Source of the DNA: Cupriavidus agavae
Lineage (GTDB): Bacteria > Pseudomonadota > Gammaproteobacteria > Burkholderiales > Burkholderiaceae
DNA length: 64,000 nucleotides
Assembly (NCBI RefSeq): GCF_004217045.1
Contig: NZ_SGXM01000001.1
Location: 1,922,001-1,986,000, forward strand
Direction: 5' to 3'
Shown here: piece by piece, positions 1 through 8,441 of the stretch
Numbering within the stretch: the stretch's first letter is position 1
Layout: each line of letters opens with the position of its first letter
Program-made: the position numbers and the translations under genes
Notes under the pieces: model-generated
Seen by the model: the letters and a program-made list of their open reading frames with translations, nothing else
The model's database searches: none
Told to the model about the DNA's origin: nothing

Positions 1-172
1 CCCGCTGTCCGATATGCGTGCCACCGCGGCCTATCGTGCCCGTGGGGCCGCCAACCTGCTCTATCGCTTCTGGCTGGAGACGCGCGAAGGCGCCCTGCCC
101 GCCGCCATGGTCAACGTCCGCGCGCCGGGCGCCGGCGAGGCCGTGGATGCCGGTGAAACCGCAAGCGCCTGA
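1..172 (+). CDS. xdhA: Xanthine dehydrogenase small subunit, 3' end only
   Basis: Only the last 56 codons lie in the window, in frame from base 2 and ending at TGA 170-172. The visible tail runs from PLSDMRATAAYR to the stop. A segment with DMRAT(A)xYR is usual at the C-terminus of the FAD domain of XdhA-type xanthine dehydrogenase subunits. The iron-sulfur and FAD sites lie upstream of the window and cannot be checked. The stop is 11 bp before xdhB, so the subunits are translated from one message. The identity rests on this tail plus the neighbouring xdhB and xdhC. Confidence 0.85.
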   Translation, partial: PLSDMRATAAYRARGAANLLYRFWLETREGALPAAMVNVRAPGAGEAVDAGETASA

Positions 173-183
173 GGAGAGCCAGC

Positions 184-2538
184 ATGAACAAGCAAACCGA
201 ACCCTTCCTGCTCGACGCCAGCGTGGCCGCCGAGTCCACGCCGCAAGTGGGCATCTCGCGTCCGCACGAATCGGCGCACCTGCACGTGGCCGGCACCGCC
301 ACCTATACCGACGACATCCCCGAGCTGGCCGGCACGCTGCACGCGGCGCTGGGCATGAGCACCAAGGCGCATGCCCGCCTGAAATCTGTCGGTCTCGACC
401 GCGTGCGCAAGGCGCCGGGCGTGGTGACCGTGCTGACCGTGGACGATATCCCCGGCGTCAACGACTGCGGCCCGATCATCCACGACGATCCGATCCTCGT
501 GAAGGACACCGTCCAGTTCATCGGCCAGCCCATCTTCATCGTGGTGGCCACGTCGCACGACGCCGCCCGCCGCGCGGCCCGTCTGGCCGACATCGACTAC
601 GAGGACCTGCCGCCCGTGCTGTCGCCCGAAGCCGCCCACGCGGCCGGCAGCTACGTGCTGCCGCCGATGCACCTGACGCGCGGCGAGCCGGCCGCGCGTC
701 TGGCGTCGGCCACGCACCGCGACAGCGGCAGCATCCGCCTGGGCGGACAGGAGCAGTTCTACCTCGAAGGCCAGATCGCCTACGCCGCGCCGCGCGAGAA
801 CGATGGCATGCACGTGTGGTGCTCGACGCAGCACCCCACGGAGATGCAGCATGCCGTGGCCCATATGCTGGGCTGGCATGCGCACCAGGTGCTGGTGGAG
901 TGCCGGCGCATGGGCGGCGGCTTCGGCGGCAAGGAATCGCAATCGGCCATGTTCGCCTGCTGCGCCGCGCTGGCGGCGTGGAAGCTGCTGTGCCCGGTCA
1001 AGCTGCGTCCGGACCGCGACGACGACATGATGATCACGGGCAAGCGCCATGACTTCACGTTCGACTTCGACGTGGGCCACGACGACGACGGCCGCCTGGA
1101 AGGCGTGCGCGTGGAGATGGTGTCGCGCGCCGGCTTCTCGGCCGACCTGTCCGGGCCGGTGATGACCCGCGCGATCTGCCACTTCGACAACGCCTACTGG
1201 CTGCCGGACGTGCAGATCGACGGCTTCTGCGGCAAGACCAACACGCAGAGCAACACGGCCTTCCGGGGCTTCGGCGGCCCGCAGGGCGCGTTTGCGATCG
1301 AGTACATCCTCGACAACGTGGCGCGCAACGTGGGCAAGGACTCGCTGGACGTGCGCCGCGCCAACTTCTATGGCAAGGGCGAGCGCAACGTCACGCCGTA
1401 CGGCCAGACCGTGGAAGACAACGTGATCCACGAACTGATCGACGAACTGGTGCTGTCGAGCGAGTACCAGGCGCGCCGGGCCGCCACGCGGGCATTCAAC
1501 GAGACCAGCCCGATCCTCAAGAAGGGCATCGCCATCACGCCGGTGAAGTTCGGCATCTCGTTCAACGTGGCCCACTACAACCAGGCCGGCGCGCTGGTGC
1601 ATGTGTACAACGACGGCTCGGTGCTCGTAAACCACGGCGGTACCGAGATGGGCCAGGGCCTGAACACCAAGGTGGCGATGGTGGTGGCCCACGAACTCGG
1701 CATCCGCATGGAGCGGGTGCGCGTGACGGCGACGGACACCAGCAAGGTGGCGAACACCTCGGCCACGGCGGCCTCCACCGGCGCCGACCTGAACGGCAAG
1801 GCCGCGCAGGACGCCGCGCGGCAGATCCGCGAACGCCTGGCCGAATTCGCCGCCCGCAAGGCCGGCGTGGACGTGGCCACGGTCCGTTTCAACGATGACC
1901 TGGTGGTTGCCGGCGAACTGCGCCTGCCGTTCGGCGACCTGGCCCGCGAAGCCTATGTGGCGCGCGTGCAACTTTGGTCGGACGGCTTCTACACCACGCC
2001 CAAGCTCCACTGGGACCAGAAGGCGCTGCAGGGCCGGCCGTTCTACTACTTCGCCTACGGCGCCGCCTGCTCGGAAGTGCTGGTCGACACGCTGACCGGC
2101 GAGTGGAAGCTGCTGCGCGCCGACGCGTTGCACGATGCCGGCAAGTCGCTGAACCCGGCCATCGACATCGGCCAGGTGGAAGGCGCGTTCGTGCAGGGCA
2201 TGGGCTGGCTGACCACCGAGGAACTGTGGTGGAACGCGGCCGGCAAGCTGATGACCCATGCCCCGTCCACGTACAAGATCCCGACGATCAACGACGTGCC
2301 CGAGGGCTTCCACGTGCGGCTGTTCCAGAACGCCAACGTCGAGGACAGCATCCATCGCTCGAAGGCCGTGGGCGAGCCGCCGCTGCTGCTGCCGTTCTCG
2401 GTGTTCTTCGCCATCCGCGATGCGATTGCCGCCGTGGGCGACTACCGCGTCAACCCGCCGCTGCGCGCGCCGGCCACGAGCGAGGCCATCCTCGATGCCG
2501 TGGAAGCCGTGCAGGCCAGCATGGCCCCGGCAGCCTGA
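184..2538 (+). CDS. xdhB: Xanthine dehydrogenase molybdopterin-binding subunit
   Basis: 784 residues, the normal size for XdhB. It oxidises hypoxanthine to xanthine and xanthine to urate at a molybdenum cofactor, in complex with XdhA, in the cytoplasm. Visible family features are the RMGGGFGGKES segment near residue 240, the FRGFGGPQG segment near 360, the GGTEMGQG segment near 485, and the KAVGEPP segment near the C-terminus, whose Glu (about residue 731) is the expected catalytic base. A GAGGAG ribosome site lies just before ATG 184. It sits between xdhA and the maturation factor xdhC, 17 bp upstream of xdhC, as in other proteobacterial xdhABC operons. Confidence 0.96.
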   Translation: MNKQTEPFLLDASVAAESTPQVGISRPHESAHLHVAGTATYTDDIPELAGTLHAALGMSTKAHARLKSVGLDRVRKAPGVVTVLTVDDIPGVNDCGPIIHDDPILVKDTVQFIGQPIFIVVATSHDAARRAARLADIDYEDLPPVLSPEAAHAAGSYVLPPMHLTRGEPAARLASATHRDSGSIRLGGQEQFYLEGQIAYAAPRENDGMHVWCSTQHPTEMQHAVAHMLGWHAHQVLVECRRMGGGFGGKESQSAMFACCAALAAWKLLCPVKLRPDRDDDMMITGKRHDFTFDFDVGHDDDGRLEGVRVEMVSRAGFSADLSGPVMTRAICHFDNAYWLPDVQIDGFCGKTNTQSNTAFRGFGGPQGAFAIEYILDNVARNVGKDSLDVRRANFYGKGERNVTPYGQTVEDNVIHELIDELVLSSEYQARRAATRAFNETSPILKKGIAITPVKFGISFNVAHYNQAGALVHVYNDGSVLVNHGGTEMGQGLNTKVAMVVAHELGIRMERVRVTATDTSKVANTSATAASTGADLNGKAAQDAARQIRERLAEFAARKAGVDVATVRFNDDLVVAGELRLPFGDLAREAYVARVQLWSDGFYTTPKLHWDQKALQGRPFYYFAYGAACSEVLVDTLTGEWKLLRADALHDAGKSLNPAIDIGQVEGAFVQGMGWLTTEELWWNAAGKLMTHAPSTYKIPTINDVPEGFHVRLFQNANVEDSIHRSKAVGEPPLLLPFSVFFAIRDAIAAVGDYRVNPPLRAPATSEAILDAVEAVQASMAPAA

Positions 2539-2555
2539 GCGAAGCGAGGATCATC

Positions 2556-3560
2556 ATGCAGGACGCCCCGCTCAAGCCGTTCCGGTTTGCCGATGCCGCC
2601 CGCTGGCTGCGCGCCGGCGTGCCGGTGGCCATGGTCACGATCGTCGAGGTCAAGGGTTCCGCGCCGCGCGAGGCCGGTATCCGCATGCTGGTGACGGCCG
2701 ACGACCTTGTCGGCACGATCGGCGGCGGGCATCTGGAATGGCGGGGCATGGATATCGCCCGGGCGATGCTGGCCAATCGCCACGTCGGCGGCAACCCGCA
2801 CCGGCGCGTCGAGCGCATTCCGCTCGGGCCGGCGCTGGGGCAGTGCTGCGGCGGCGTGGTGAAACTGGCGTTCGAGGTGCTCGGCCCGGCCGACCTGGCG
2901 TGGCTCGATACGCTGGAAGAGACGTTTGCCGAGGGCAGATCGTTGCAACGGTCCGTGCCGCTGGCTGGCGCCATCACGGTATCGGACAGCCGCGCGTTGC
3001 TGCCGTCCGTGACGCTGCACGCCGACGACAGCTGGACCGACACGCTCGTCCCCTCGCCCATGCACGTGGTGCTGTTCGGCGCGGGCCACGTGGGCCACGC
3101 GCTGGTCAAGGTGCTGGCCACCCTGCCCTGCACCGTGCACTGGGTGGACGAGCGCGACACGCTGTTCCCGGGCGGACTGCCCGAGAACGTCGAGGCCGAG
3201 GCGTCCGACACGCCCGAGGCCGTGGTGGACCAGGCGCCCCCTGGCACGTATTTCCTGGTCATGACGCACAGCCACGCGCTGGACCAGAGCCTGTGCGAGC
3301 GGATCTTCCGCCGCAACGATTTTGCGTACTTCGGGCTGATCGGCTCGAAGACCAAGCGGGCCAGGTTCGAGCACCGCATGGCGGAGCACGGCATCGACCC
3401 CGCGCGCTTCCCGGAAATGACCTGCCCGATGGGTGTGTCAGGCATCACAGACAAGGCACCGGCTATGATTGCGGTAGCCATCGTCGCCCAGCTGCTCCAG
3501 GTACGCGACCAGCGCATTGCCGCGCTGGCCGCCAACCGGCTGGAGGCGATGCATCCGTAA
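2556..3560 (+). CDS. xdhC: Xanthine dehydrogenase accessory protein XdhC
   Basis: 334 residues from ATG 2556. XdhC binds the molybdenum cofactor, promotes its sulfuration and delivers it to XdhB. The N-terminal XdhC/CoxI domain shows VKGSAPREAG and the GTIGGGHLE stretch. The C-terminal Rossmann-like domain starts at VLFGAGHVGHAL, and a GLIGSKTKR motif follows. The frame is open far upstream inside xdhB, but homology begins at MQDAPLKPF, and the start follows AGCGAGGATCATC. A 7-bp perfect hairpin (3564-3570 with 3578-3584) lies between this gene and the deaminase and has no T-run, so it may only trim expression of downstream genes. Confidence 0.94.
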   Translation: MQDAPLKPFRFADAARWLRAGVPVAMVTIVEVKGSAPREAGIRMLVTADDLVGTIGGGHLEWRGMDIARAMLANRHVGGNPHRRVERIPLGPALGQCCGGVVKLAFEVLGPADLAWLDTLEETFAEGRSLQRSVPLAGAITVSDSRALLPSVTLHADDSWTDTLVPSPMHVVLFGAGHVGHALVKVLATLPCTVHWVDERDTLFPGGLPENVEAEASDTPEAVVDQAPPGTYFLVMTHSHALDQSLCERIFRRNDFAYFGLIGSKTKRARFEHRMAEHGIDPARFPEMTCPMGVSGITDKAPAMIAVAIVAQLLQVRDQRIAALAANRLEAMHP

Positions 3561-3603
3561 CAGGACGGCCGTGATCCGGCCGTCGCCATAGAAAAGAGGC
3601 CCC

Positions 3604-4668
3604 ATGACCATTGATGCCGCGCTGGCGGACAAGATCCGCCGTACCCCCAAGGCCGAACTCCACGTGCATATCGAAGGCACGCTCGAACCCGAGCGCATCT
3701 TCCGGCTGGCCCAGCGCAACAACGTCAAGCTGGCCTACCCGGACGTCGAGGCGCTGCGCGCCGCGTACGCCTTCACGGACCTGCAGTCGTTCCTGGACAT
3801 CTACTACGCCGGTGCCAGCGTGCTGCTGACCGAGGAAGACTTCTTCGACATGACGATGGATTACGTCAAGCGCGCCGCCGCCGACAACGTGCGCCACGCC
3901 GAGATCTTCTTCGACCCGCAGACCCATACCGAGCGCGGCGTGCCGATGGGTACCGTGATCGACGGGATCTCCGACGCGCTGGCGCAGGCCAGCACCGAGT
4001 ACGATTTTTCCAGCAGCCTGATCCTCTGCTTCCTGCGCCACCTCTCCGAGGAAGACGCGTTCGCCACGCTCGAAGCCGCACTGCCGTACCGCGACCGCTT
4101 CGTGGGCGTGGGACTCGACTCGTCGGAGCGCGGCAACCCGCCCGAGAAGTTCGCGCGCGTGTTCGCCCGGGCGAGGGAACTGGGCTTGCGCCTGGTGGCC
4201 CATGCCGGCGAGGAAGGCCCGGCGCAGTACGTGACCGATGCGCTGGACATCCTCAAGGTGGAGCGCATCGACCACGGCGTACGCGCCATCGACGACGATG
4301 CCCTGGTACAACGGCTGGCGCGCGAGCGCATCGCGCTGACGGTCTGCCCGCTGTCGAACCAGAAGCTGAAGGTGTACCCGGATCTGGCCGACCATTCGCT
4401 GAAGCGGCTGCTCGACGCCGGCGTGGCCGTGACGCTCCACTCGGACGACCCGGCCTACTTTGGCGGCTACATGAACGCCAACTGGGAAGCCACGTTCGAC
4501 GCGCTGCCGCTGGACGCCGCCGACGCCTACAAGCTGGCCCGCAACAGTTTCGAAGCGGCCTTCCTGCCTGACGCGCGGAAAGCCGATTTCCTGGCCGAAG
4601 TCGACCATTTCTGGTCGGCCTCGCCCGCCAACCCGCCCGCGACGGCCAACGTGAACCCCACGACCTGA
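3604..4668 (+). CDS. add: Adenine deaminase-type member of the adenosine deaminase family
   Basis: 354 residues. It is an amidohydrolase fold deaminase converting adenine (or adenosine) to hypoxanthine (or inosine). Metal and catalytic residues are visible as HVH at 20-22, HAGEEG with H200 and E203, H224 and the SDDP pair at 281-282. The stretches VCPLSNQKL and SDDPAYFGGY are those of the adenine deaminase branch. Classical adenosine deaminases usually have CPxSN/S and NTDDP variants instead. Because it sits between xdhC and guaD, adenine is the more likely substrate, but the symbol add follows common annotation. A GAAAAGAGG ribosome site precedes ATG 3604. Confidence 0.9.
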   Translation: MTIDAALADKIRRTPKAELHVHIEGTLEPERIFRLAQRNNVKLAYPDVEALRAAYAFTDLQSFLDIYYAGASVLLTEEDFFDMTMDYVKRAAADNVRHAEIFFDPQTHTERGVPMGTVIDGISDALAQASTEYDFSSSLILCFLRHLSEEDAFATLEAALPYRDRFVGVGLDSSERGNPPEKFARVFARARELGLRLVAHAGEEGPAQYVTDALDILKVERIDHGVRAIDDDALVQRLARERIALTVCPLSNQKLKVYPDLADHSLKRLLDAGVAVTLHSDDPAYFGGYMNANWEATFDALPLDAADAYKLARNSFEAAFLPDARKADFLAEVDHFWSASPANPPATANVNPTT

Positions 4669-4758
4669 CCGGGCGCATACGAAGAATGCCGGAGCCGCGC
4701 CCGCCGCAAGGTCGACAGACCGCGCGGGCGCCGGCCCCGGCCGCCCCGAGACAAGACG

Positions 4759-6087
4759 ATGACGACCACCGCCCCCACCTCCCGCCCGTCCACAACCCGC
4801 GCCGTGCGCGGCCGCATCCTCCATTTCCTGCGCGATCCGCAGTTCCATGAGGATGCCTTTCAGTATTGGGAGGATGGCCTGCTGATCGTTACCGACGGCC
4901 GCATCGCGGCGGCTGGCGCCTATGCCGACCTGTCGCGCGACATCCCGGCCGGTGCGGAGGTGATCGACCATCGCGGCAAGCTGATCGTGCCGGGCTTCAT
5001 CGACACGCACATCCACTATCCGCAGACCGACATCATCGCGTCGCCATCGCCGGGCCTGCTGCACTGGCTGGACACCTATACGTTCCCGGAGGAGCGCCGT
5101 TTCAGCGATGCCACCTACGCGCGCGGCGTGGCCGACTTCTTCACGGACGAACTGCTGCGCAACGGCACCACCACGGCGATGGTCTGGAGTACCGTGCACG
5201 CGGCCTCCGCCGACGCGCTGTTCGCGGCCAGCCAGGCCCGCAACCTGCGCATGATCACGGGCAAGGTGCTGATGGACCGCAACTGCCCCGATTTCCTGCA
5301 GGACACCGCCGAGAGCGGCGCCCGCGAATCGGCAGACCTGATTTCGAAGTGGCACGGCAAGGACCGCCTGGCCTACGCCATCACGCCGCGTTTCGCGCCC
5401 ACCTCGACCGAGGCCCAACTGGCGGCCTGCGGCGAACTGGCGCGCGCCCATTCGGACGTCTTCATCCAGACCCACGTGGCCGAGAACCGCGACGAGGTGA
5501 AGTGGGTGGCCGAACTGTTTCCGGACGCGCGCAGCTACCTGGACGTGTACGACCGCTACGACCTGCTGCGCCCGGGCGCGTTCTACGGCCACGCGATCTA
5601 TCTCGACCCCGACGACCGCCGCCGCCTGGCCGACAGCGGCGCGGCCGTGGCGCACTGCCCCACGTCCAACCTGTTCCTGGGCAGCGGCTTCTACGACTTC
5701 CACCAGTCGGACGCCAACCGGCTGAACGTGACGCTGGCCACCGACGTGGGCGGCGGCACCTCGTTCTCGATGTTCCGTACCATGAACGCGGCGCACAAGG
5801 TGGCACGGATGGGCGGCTACCACCTCACGGCGCTGCGCATGTTCTACCTGGCCACGCGTGCCGCCGCCGATGCGCTGGGCTGGCAGGACAAGGTCGGCAG
5901 CTTCGAAGTGGGCTGCGAGGCCGATTTCATCGTGCTCGACCCCGAGGCCACGCCGCTGATCGGACGCCGCAGCAGCCGCTGCGAGACACTGGAAGAGCAG
6001 TTGTTCGCGTTTGCCATGCTGGGCGACGACCGGGTCATCGACAATGTTTATGTGATGGGAGAGGCCACCCGGCCGGTGGCGGCCTGA
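4759..6087 (+). CDS. guaD: Guanine deaminase
   Basis: 442 residues, typical for GuaD. It hydrolyses guanine to xanthine and ammonia in the cytoplasm and so feeds XdhABC. The amidohydrolase metal motif PGFIDTHIHYPQ (H84, H86) is followed by the GuaD-specific WLDTYTFPEE stretch. HVAEN, the GHAIYLD segment, CPTSNLFLGSG and a TDVGGGTSFSM segment carry the remaining metal and substrate ligands. It follows the adenine deaminase by 90 bp in the same direction and closes the first half of the purine cluster. Confidence 0.95.
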   Translation: MTTTAPTSRPSTTRAVRGRILHFLRDPQFHEDAFQYWEDGLLIVTDGRIAAAGAYADLSRDIPAGAEVIDHRGKLIVPGFIDTHIHYPQTDIIASPSPGLLHWLDTYTFPEERRFSDATYARGVADFFTDELLRNGTTTAMVWSTVHAASADALFAASQARNLRMITGKVLMDRNCPDFLQDTAESGARESADLISKWHGKDRLAYAITPRFAPTSTEAQLAACGELARAHSDVFIQTHVAENRDEVKWVAELFPDARSYLDVYDRYDLLRPGAFYGHAIYLDPDDRRRLADSGAAVAHCPTSNLFLGSGFYDFHQSDANRLNVTLATDVGGGTSFSMFRTMNAAHKVARMGGYHLTALRMFYLATRAAADALGWQDKVGSFEVGCEADFIVLDPEATPLIGRRSSRCETLEEQLFAFAMLGDDRVIDNVYVMGEATRPVAA

Positions 6088-6251
6088 GGCGAGCCCGGTC
6101 GGGATGCCGGGAAATACCCCTTTCCCGAAGGTGTCTTGACCGGAATCAACACAGAAGTCATCAAACCCTTCTAGCCTGTCGGATTCGCGCCCCTTCCCTC
6201 GATTGCCGTTTAGGATGGGCGCAGCCAAGACCACGACTTGCCCGACCATCG

Positions 6252-7427
6252 ATGACTGCCCGACCCGATACCTTTGCCCCGGCCGACGCCGGCAGCCCGG
6301 CGGAAGACGCCGGCCCGGCGCGCCGGACGCGCGCCTCCGGCGACCTGCCCCTGCCGGAACCCATCGCCTTCGAAGCCCCGTTCCCGAACCGCAAGACCAT
6401 TCGCAGCTGGCTGATCCCGCTCGGTGACCGCAGCACGCCTCGCGCGCTGATGCTGTTCGCGTTCGACTACCTGCTGTTCGCGGCCGTGCTGGCCGGCGTC
6501 GTCCTGGCCCCGGCCTGGTGGGCCAAGGTTGGCCTCGGCATCCTGGCCGGCCTGATCATCGCCCGCCTGTTCATCATTGGCCACGACGCCTGCCACCAAA
6601 GCCTGACCAACCGGCGCGGCCTCAACAAGTGGCTCGGCCGGCTGACGTTCCTGCCGTCGCTGACGCCCTACAGCCTGTGGGAAGTCGGCCACAACGTGGT
6701 CCACCACGGCTATACCAACCTCAAGGGATTCGACTTCGTCTGGGCGCCCTACTCGCTCGAAGAGTTCCGCGCGCTGCCGCGCCGCCGCCGCGTCATGGAA
6801 CGCATCTACCGCAACGGTTTCGGTGCGGGCCTGTACTACCTCATCGAGATCTGGTGGTTCAAGCTGTTCTTCCCGAGCAAGCGCCAGATGGCCACGCGCC
6901 GCCCGATCTTCCTGTGGGATTGCGCGCTGGTTGCCACTTTCGGCGCCCTGTGGATCGGCGCGCTGGCCTGGCTGGCCGTCGCCACGGACCAGTCGGTGGT
7001 GCTGATGGTCGGCACCGGCTTCGTGCTGCCGTTCCTGGTCTGGAACACGACGGTCGGCTTCGTGCTCTACGTCCACCACACGCACACGAGCGTGGCGTGG
7101 TACGACACCAAGCCGATGTGGGCCAAGGCGCAGCCGTTCGTCTCGACCACGGTCCACCTGCGCTTTGGCATGGGCATCGGCGCCGCGCTGCACCACATCA
7201 TGGAACACACGGCGCACCACGTGGACATGAGCGTGCCGCTGTACCAGCTCAAGCGCGCCCAGGCCCTGCTGGAACACGCGCTGCCGGGCCGCATCATCAT
7301 CGAGAACTTCTCGTGGCGCTGGTACTTCCAGACCGCGCGCCGCTGCAAGCTCTACGACTTCAAGGCGCTCTGCTGGACCGATTTCCGCGGCCGCCAGACC
7401 AGCGAGAACTCGCCGGTCCCTGTGTAG
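6252..7427 (+). CDS. Membrane fatty acid desaturase family protein
   Basis: 391 residues from ATG 6252. It is an integral membrane di-iron enzyme expected to introduce a double bond into, or hydroxylate, an acyl chain. Three histidine clusters are visible: GHDACHQ, GHNVVHHGY and LHHIMEHTAHHVD. Hydrophobic spans lie around residues 65-110 and 220-265. The first 50 residues are polar and probably cytoplasmic. It has no functional link with the purine genes around it and lies after a 164-bp gap, so it is probably transcribed separately. The exact substrate cannot be read from the sequence. Confidence 0.87.
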   Translation: MTARPDTFAPADAGSPAEDAGPARRTRASGDLPLPEPIAFEAPFPNRKTIRSWLIPLGDRSTPRALMLFAFDYLLFAAVLAGVVLAPAWWAKVGLGILAGLIIARLFIIGHDACHQSLTNRRGLNKWLGRLTFLPSLTPYSLWEVGHNVVHHGYTNLKGFDFVWAPYSLEEFRALPRRRRVMERIYRNGFGAGLYYLIEIWWFKLFFPSKRQMATRRPIFLWDCALVATFGALWIGALAWLAVATDQSVVLMVGTGFVLPFLVWNTTVGFVLYVHHTHTSVAWYDTKPMWAKAQPFVSTTVHLRFGMGIGAALHHIMEHTAHHVDMSVPLYQLKRAQALLEHALPGRIIIENFSWRWYFQTARRCKLYDFKALCWTDFRGRQTSENSPVPV

Positions 7428-7465
7428 GAACGATTGCCAGCTTCATCGCATTTCAGCCAGATCGG

Positions 7466-7494
7466 TGGACAGCCTCCGCTCATCTGGCTACAAT
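7466..7494 (+). promoter_or_regulatory. Sigma-70 promoter of the Mn riboswitch transcript
   Basis: TGGACA (7466-7471), a 17-bp spacer and TACAAT (7489-7494). Transcription would begin near 7501, immediately before the riboswitch aptamer. Confidence 0.7.
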
Positions 7495-7500
7495 GCCGAC

Positions 7501-7682
7501 TTCCATTGGGGAGTAGCCGCCCTGATCTCACCGCGCCGCGCAATGCGGCAACCGGAAGACAGGGGCGTACGTCAACAGACTTGACTGCAATGCAGTTATG
7601 GCGTGCGCAGCTTCGGACCTTGCGTCCGGCGCCTGGCGAGACCGATGACCATACGTTTCCGGCCGGGCCGGGGAAATGTATG
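7501..7682 (+). ncRNA. yybP-ykoY family manganese riboswitch
   Basis: The leader has the hallmark conserved pieces of this class: TTGGGGAGTAGCC (7506-7518), CGTACGTCAACA (7566-7577) and GCCTGGCGAGACC (7631-7643). They are spaced as in the E. coli mntP and alx leaders and separated by stem-forming sequence. A strong hairpin follows (7650-7682, CATACGTTTCCGGCC pairing with GGCCGGGGAAATGTATG). It contains no T-run, so control is more likely translational. Known members bind Mn2+ and turn on Mn exporters. The next gene is a UPF0016 exporter, which agrees with this. Confidence 0.88.
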
Positions 7683-7738
7683 TGTCATTGGCATCTCGCA
7701 GATGCGCCTTCGGCCCGGTTATTCGTACCTATAAGAAC

Positions 7739-8317
7739 ATGGCATCCTCATTCCTCGTCTCCACGGGAATCGTCGCGCTCGCTGAAATGGGCGACAAGAC
7801 ACAACTGCTTTCGCTCGTGCTGGCCGCGCGCTATCGCAAACCCATTCCAATCATTCTCGGCATCCTGATCGCCACGCTGGTCAACCATGGCTTCGCCGGG
7901 GCACTGGGCGGATGGCTGACCAACGTGCTGGGCGCCAACCTGCTGCGCTGGATACTCGGACTTGGCTTTATTGCGATGGCGGCGTGGATGCTGATTCCCG
8001 ACAAGCTCGATGACGCCGAGGAAGCCCGCCCGGCCAAGGGCGCGCTTGGCATCCTGGGCACGACGATCGTGGCCTTCTTCTTTGCGGAAATGGGCGACAA
8101 GACGCAGATCGCCACCGTGGCACTGGCTGCGCGCTTCCATGGCGAGGTACTGGCGGTGGTGGCCGGCACGACGCTTGGCATGATGCTGGCGAACGCCCCG
8201 GCCGTGGTGCTGGGCGACAAGTTCGCCAACCGGATGCCGATCGCACTGGTGCACAAGATTGCCGCAGCCATCTTCCTGGTGCTGGGCCTGCTGGCCCTGT
8301 TCAACGTCGGCAACTAA
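7739..8317 (+). CDS. UPF0016/GDT1 (TMEM165) family Mn2+ exporter
   Basis: 192 residues, six predicted membrane spans in two homologous halves. Each half carries the family signature E-x-G-D-K-T: EMGDKTQ at 16-22 and again at 117-123. Family members (MneA of Vibrio, GDT1, TMEM165) transport Mn2+ or Ca2+. The manganese riboswitch upstream argues for Mn2+ efflux here. The start at ATG 7739 begins the first helix; an earlier in-frame start at 7676 would lie inside the riboswitch hairpin. A terminator hairpin follows the stop. Confidence 0.92.
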   Translation: MASSFLVSTGIVALAEMGDKTQLLSLVLAARYRKPIPIILGILIATLVNHGFAGALGGWLTNVLGANLLRWILGLGFIAMAAWMLIPDKLDDAEEARPAKGALGILGTTIVAFFFAEMGDKTQIATVALAARFHGEVLAVVAGTTLGMMLANAPAVVLGDKFANRMPIALVHKIAAAIFLVLGLLALFNVGN

Positions 8318-8336
8318 GCGAATCGTAGAAACGCCA

Positions 8337-8366
8337 TAAAAAAACGGGGCACGAAGCCCCGTTCAA
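8337..8366. terminator. Terminator between the Mn exporter and puuD
   Basis: AACGGGGC / GCCCCGTT hairpin (8343-8363) flanked by A-rich sequence on its left. On the minus strand this gives a hairpin followed by a T-run, so it serves convergent puuD best. It may also end the exporter transcript. Confidence 0.7.
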
Positions 8367-8441
8367 ACCCTCGCCGGTCCGGAACAGCCGGCTGCCAACT
8401 GCGCAGCCTCCGGACCGTCGATCACCGATGCACGGTCAAAT

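Noticed and set aside
61..2355. 764-codon open frame antisense to xdhB
   Set aside because: High-GC shadow: residues rich in Val, Arg, His and Gly, no family resemblance, and xdhB is certain on the other strand.
3463..6249. 928-codon open frame antisense to the deaminase and guaD genes
   Set aside because: Spans several certain genes on the opposite strand; composition is that of a shadow frame.
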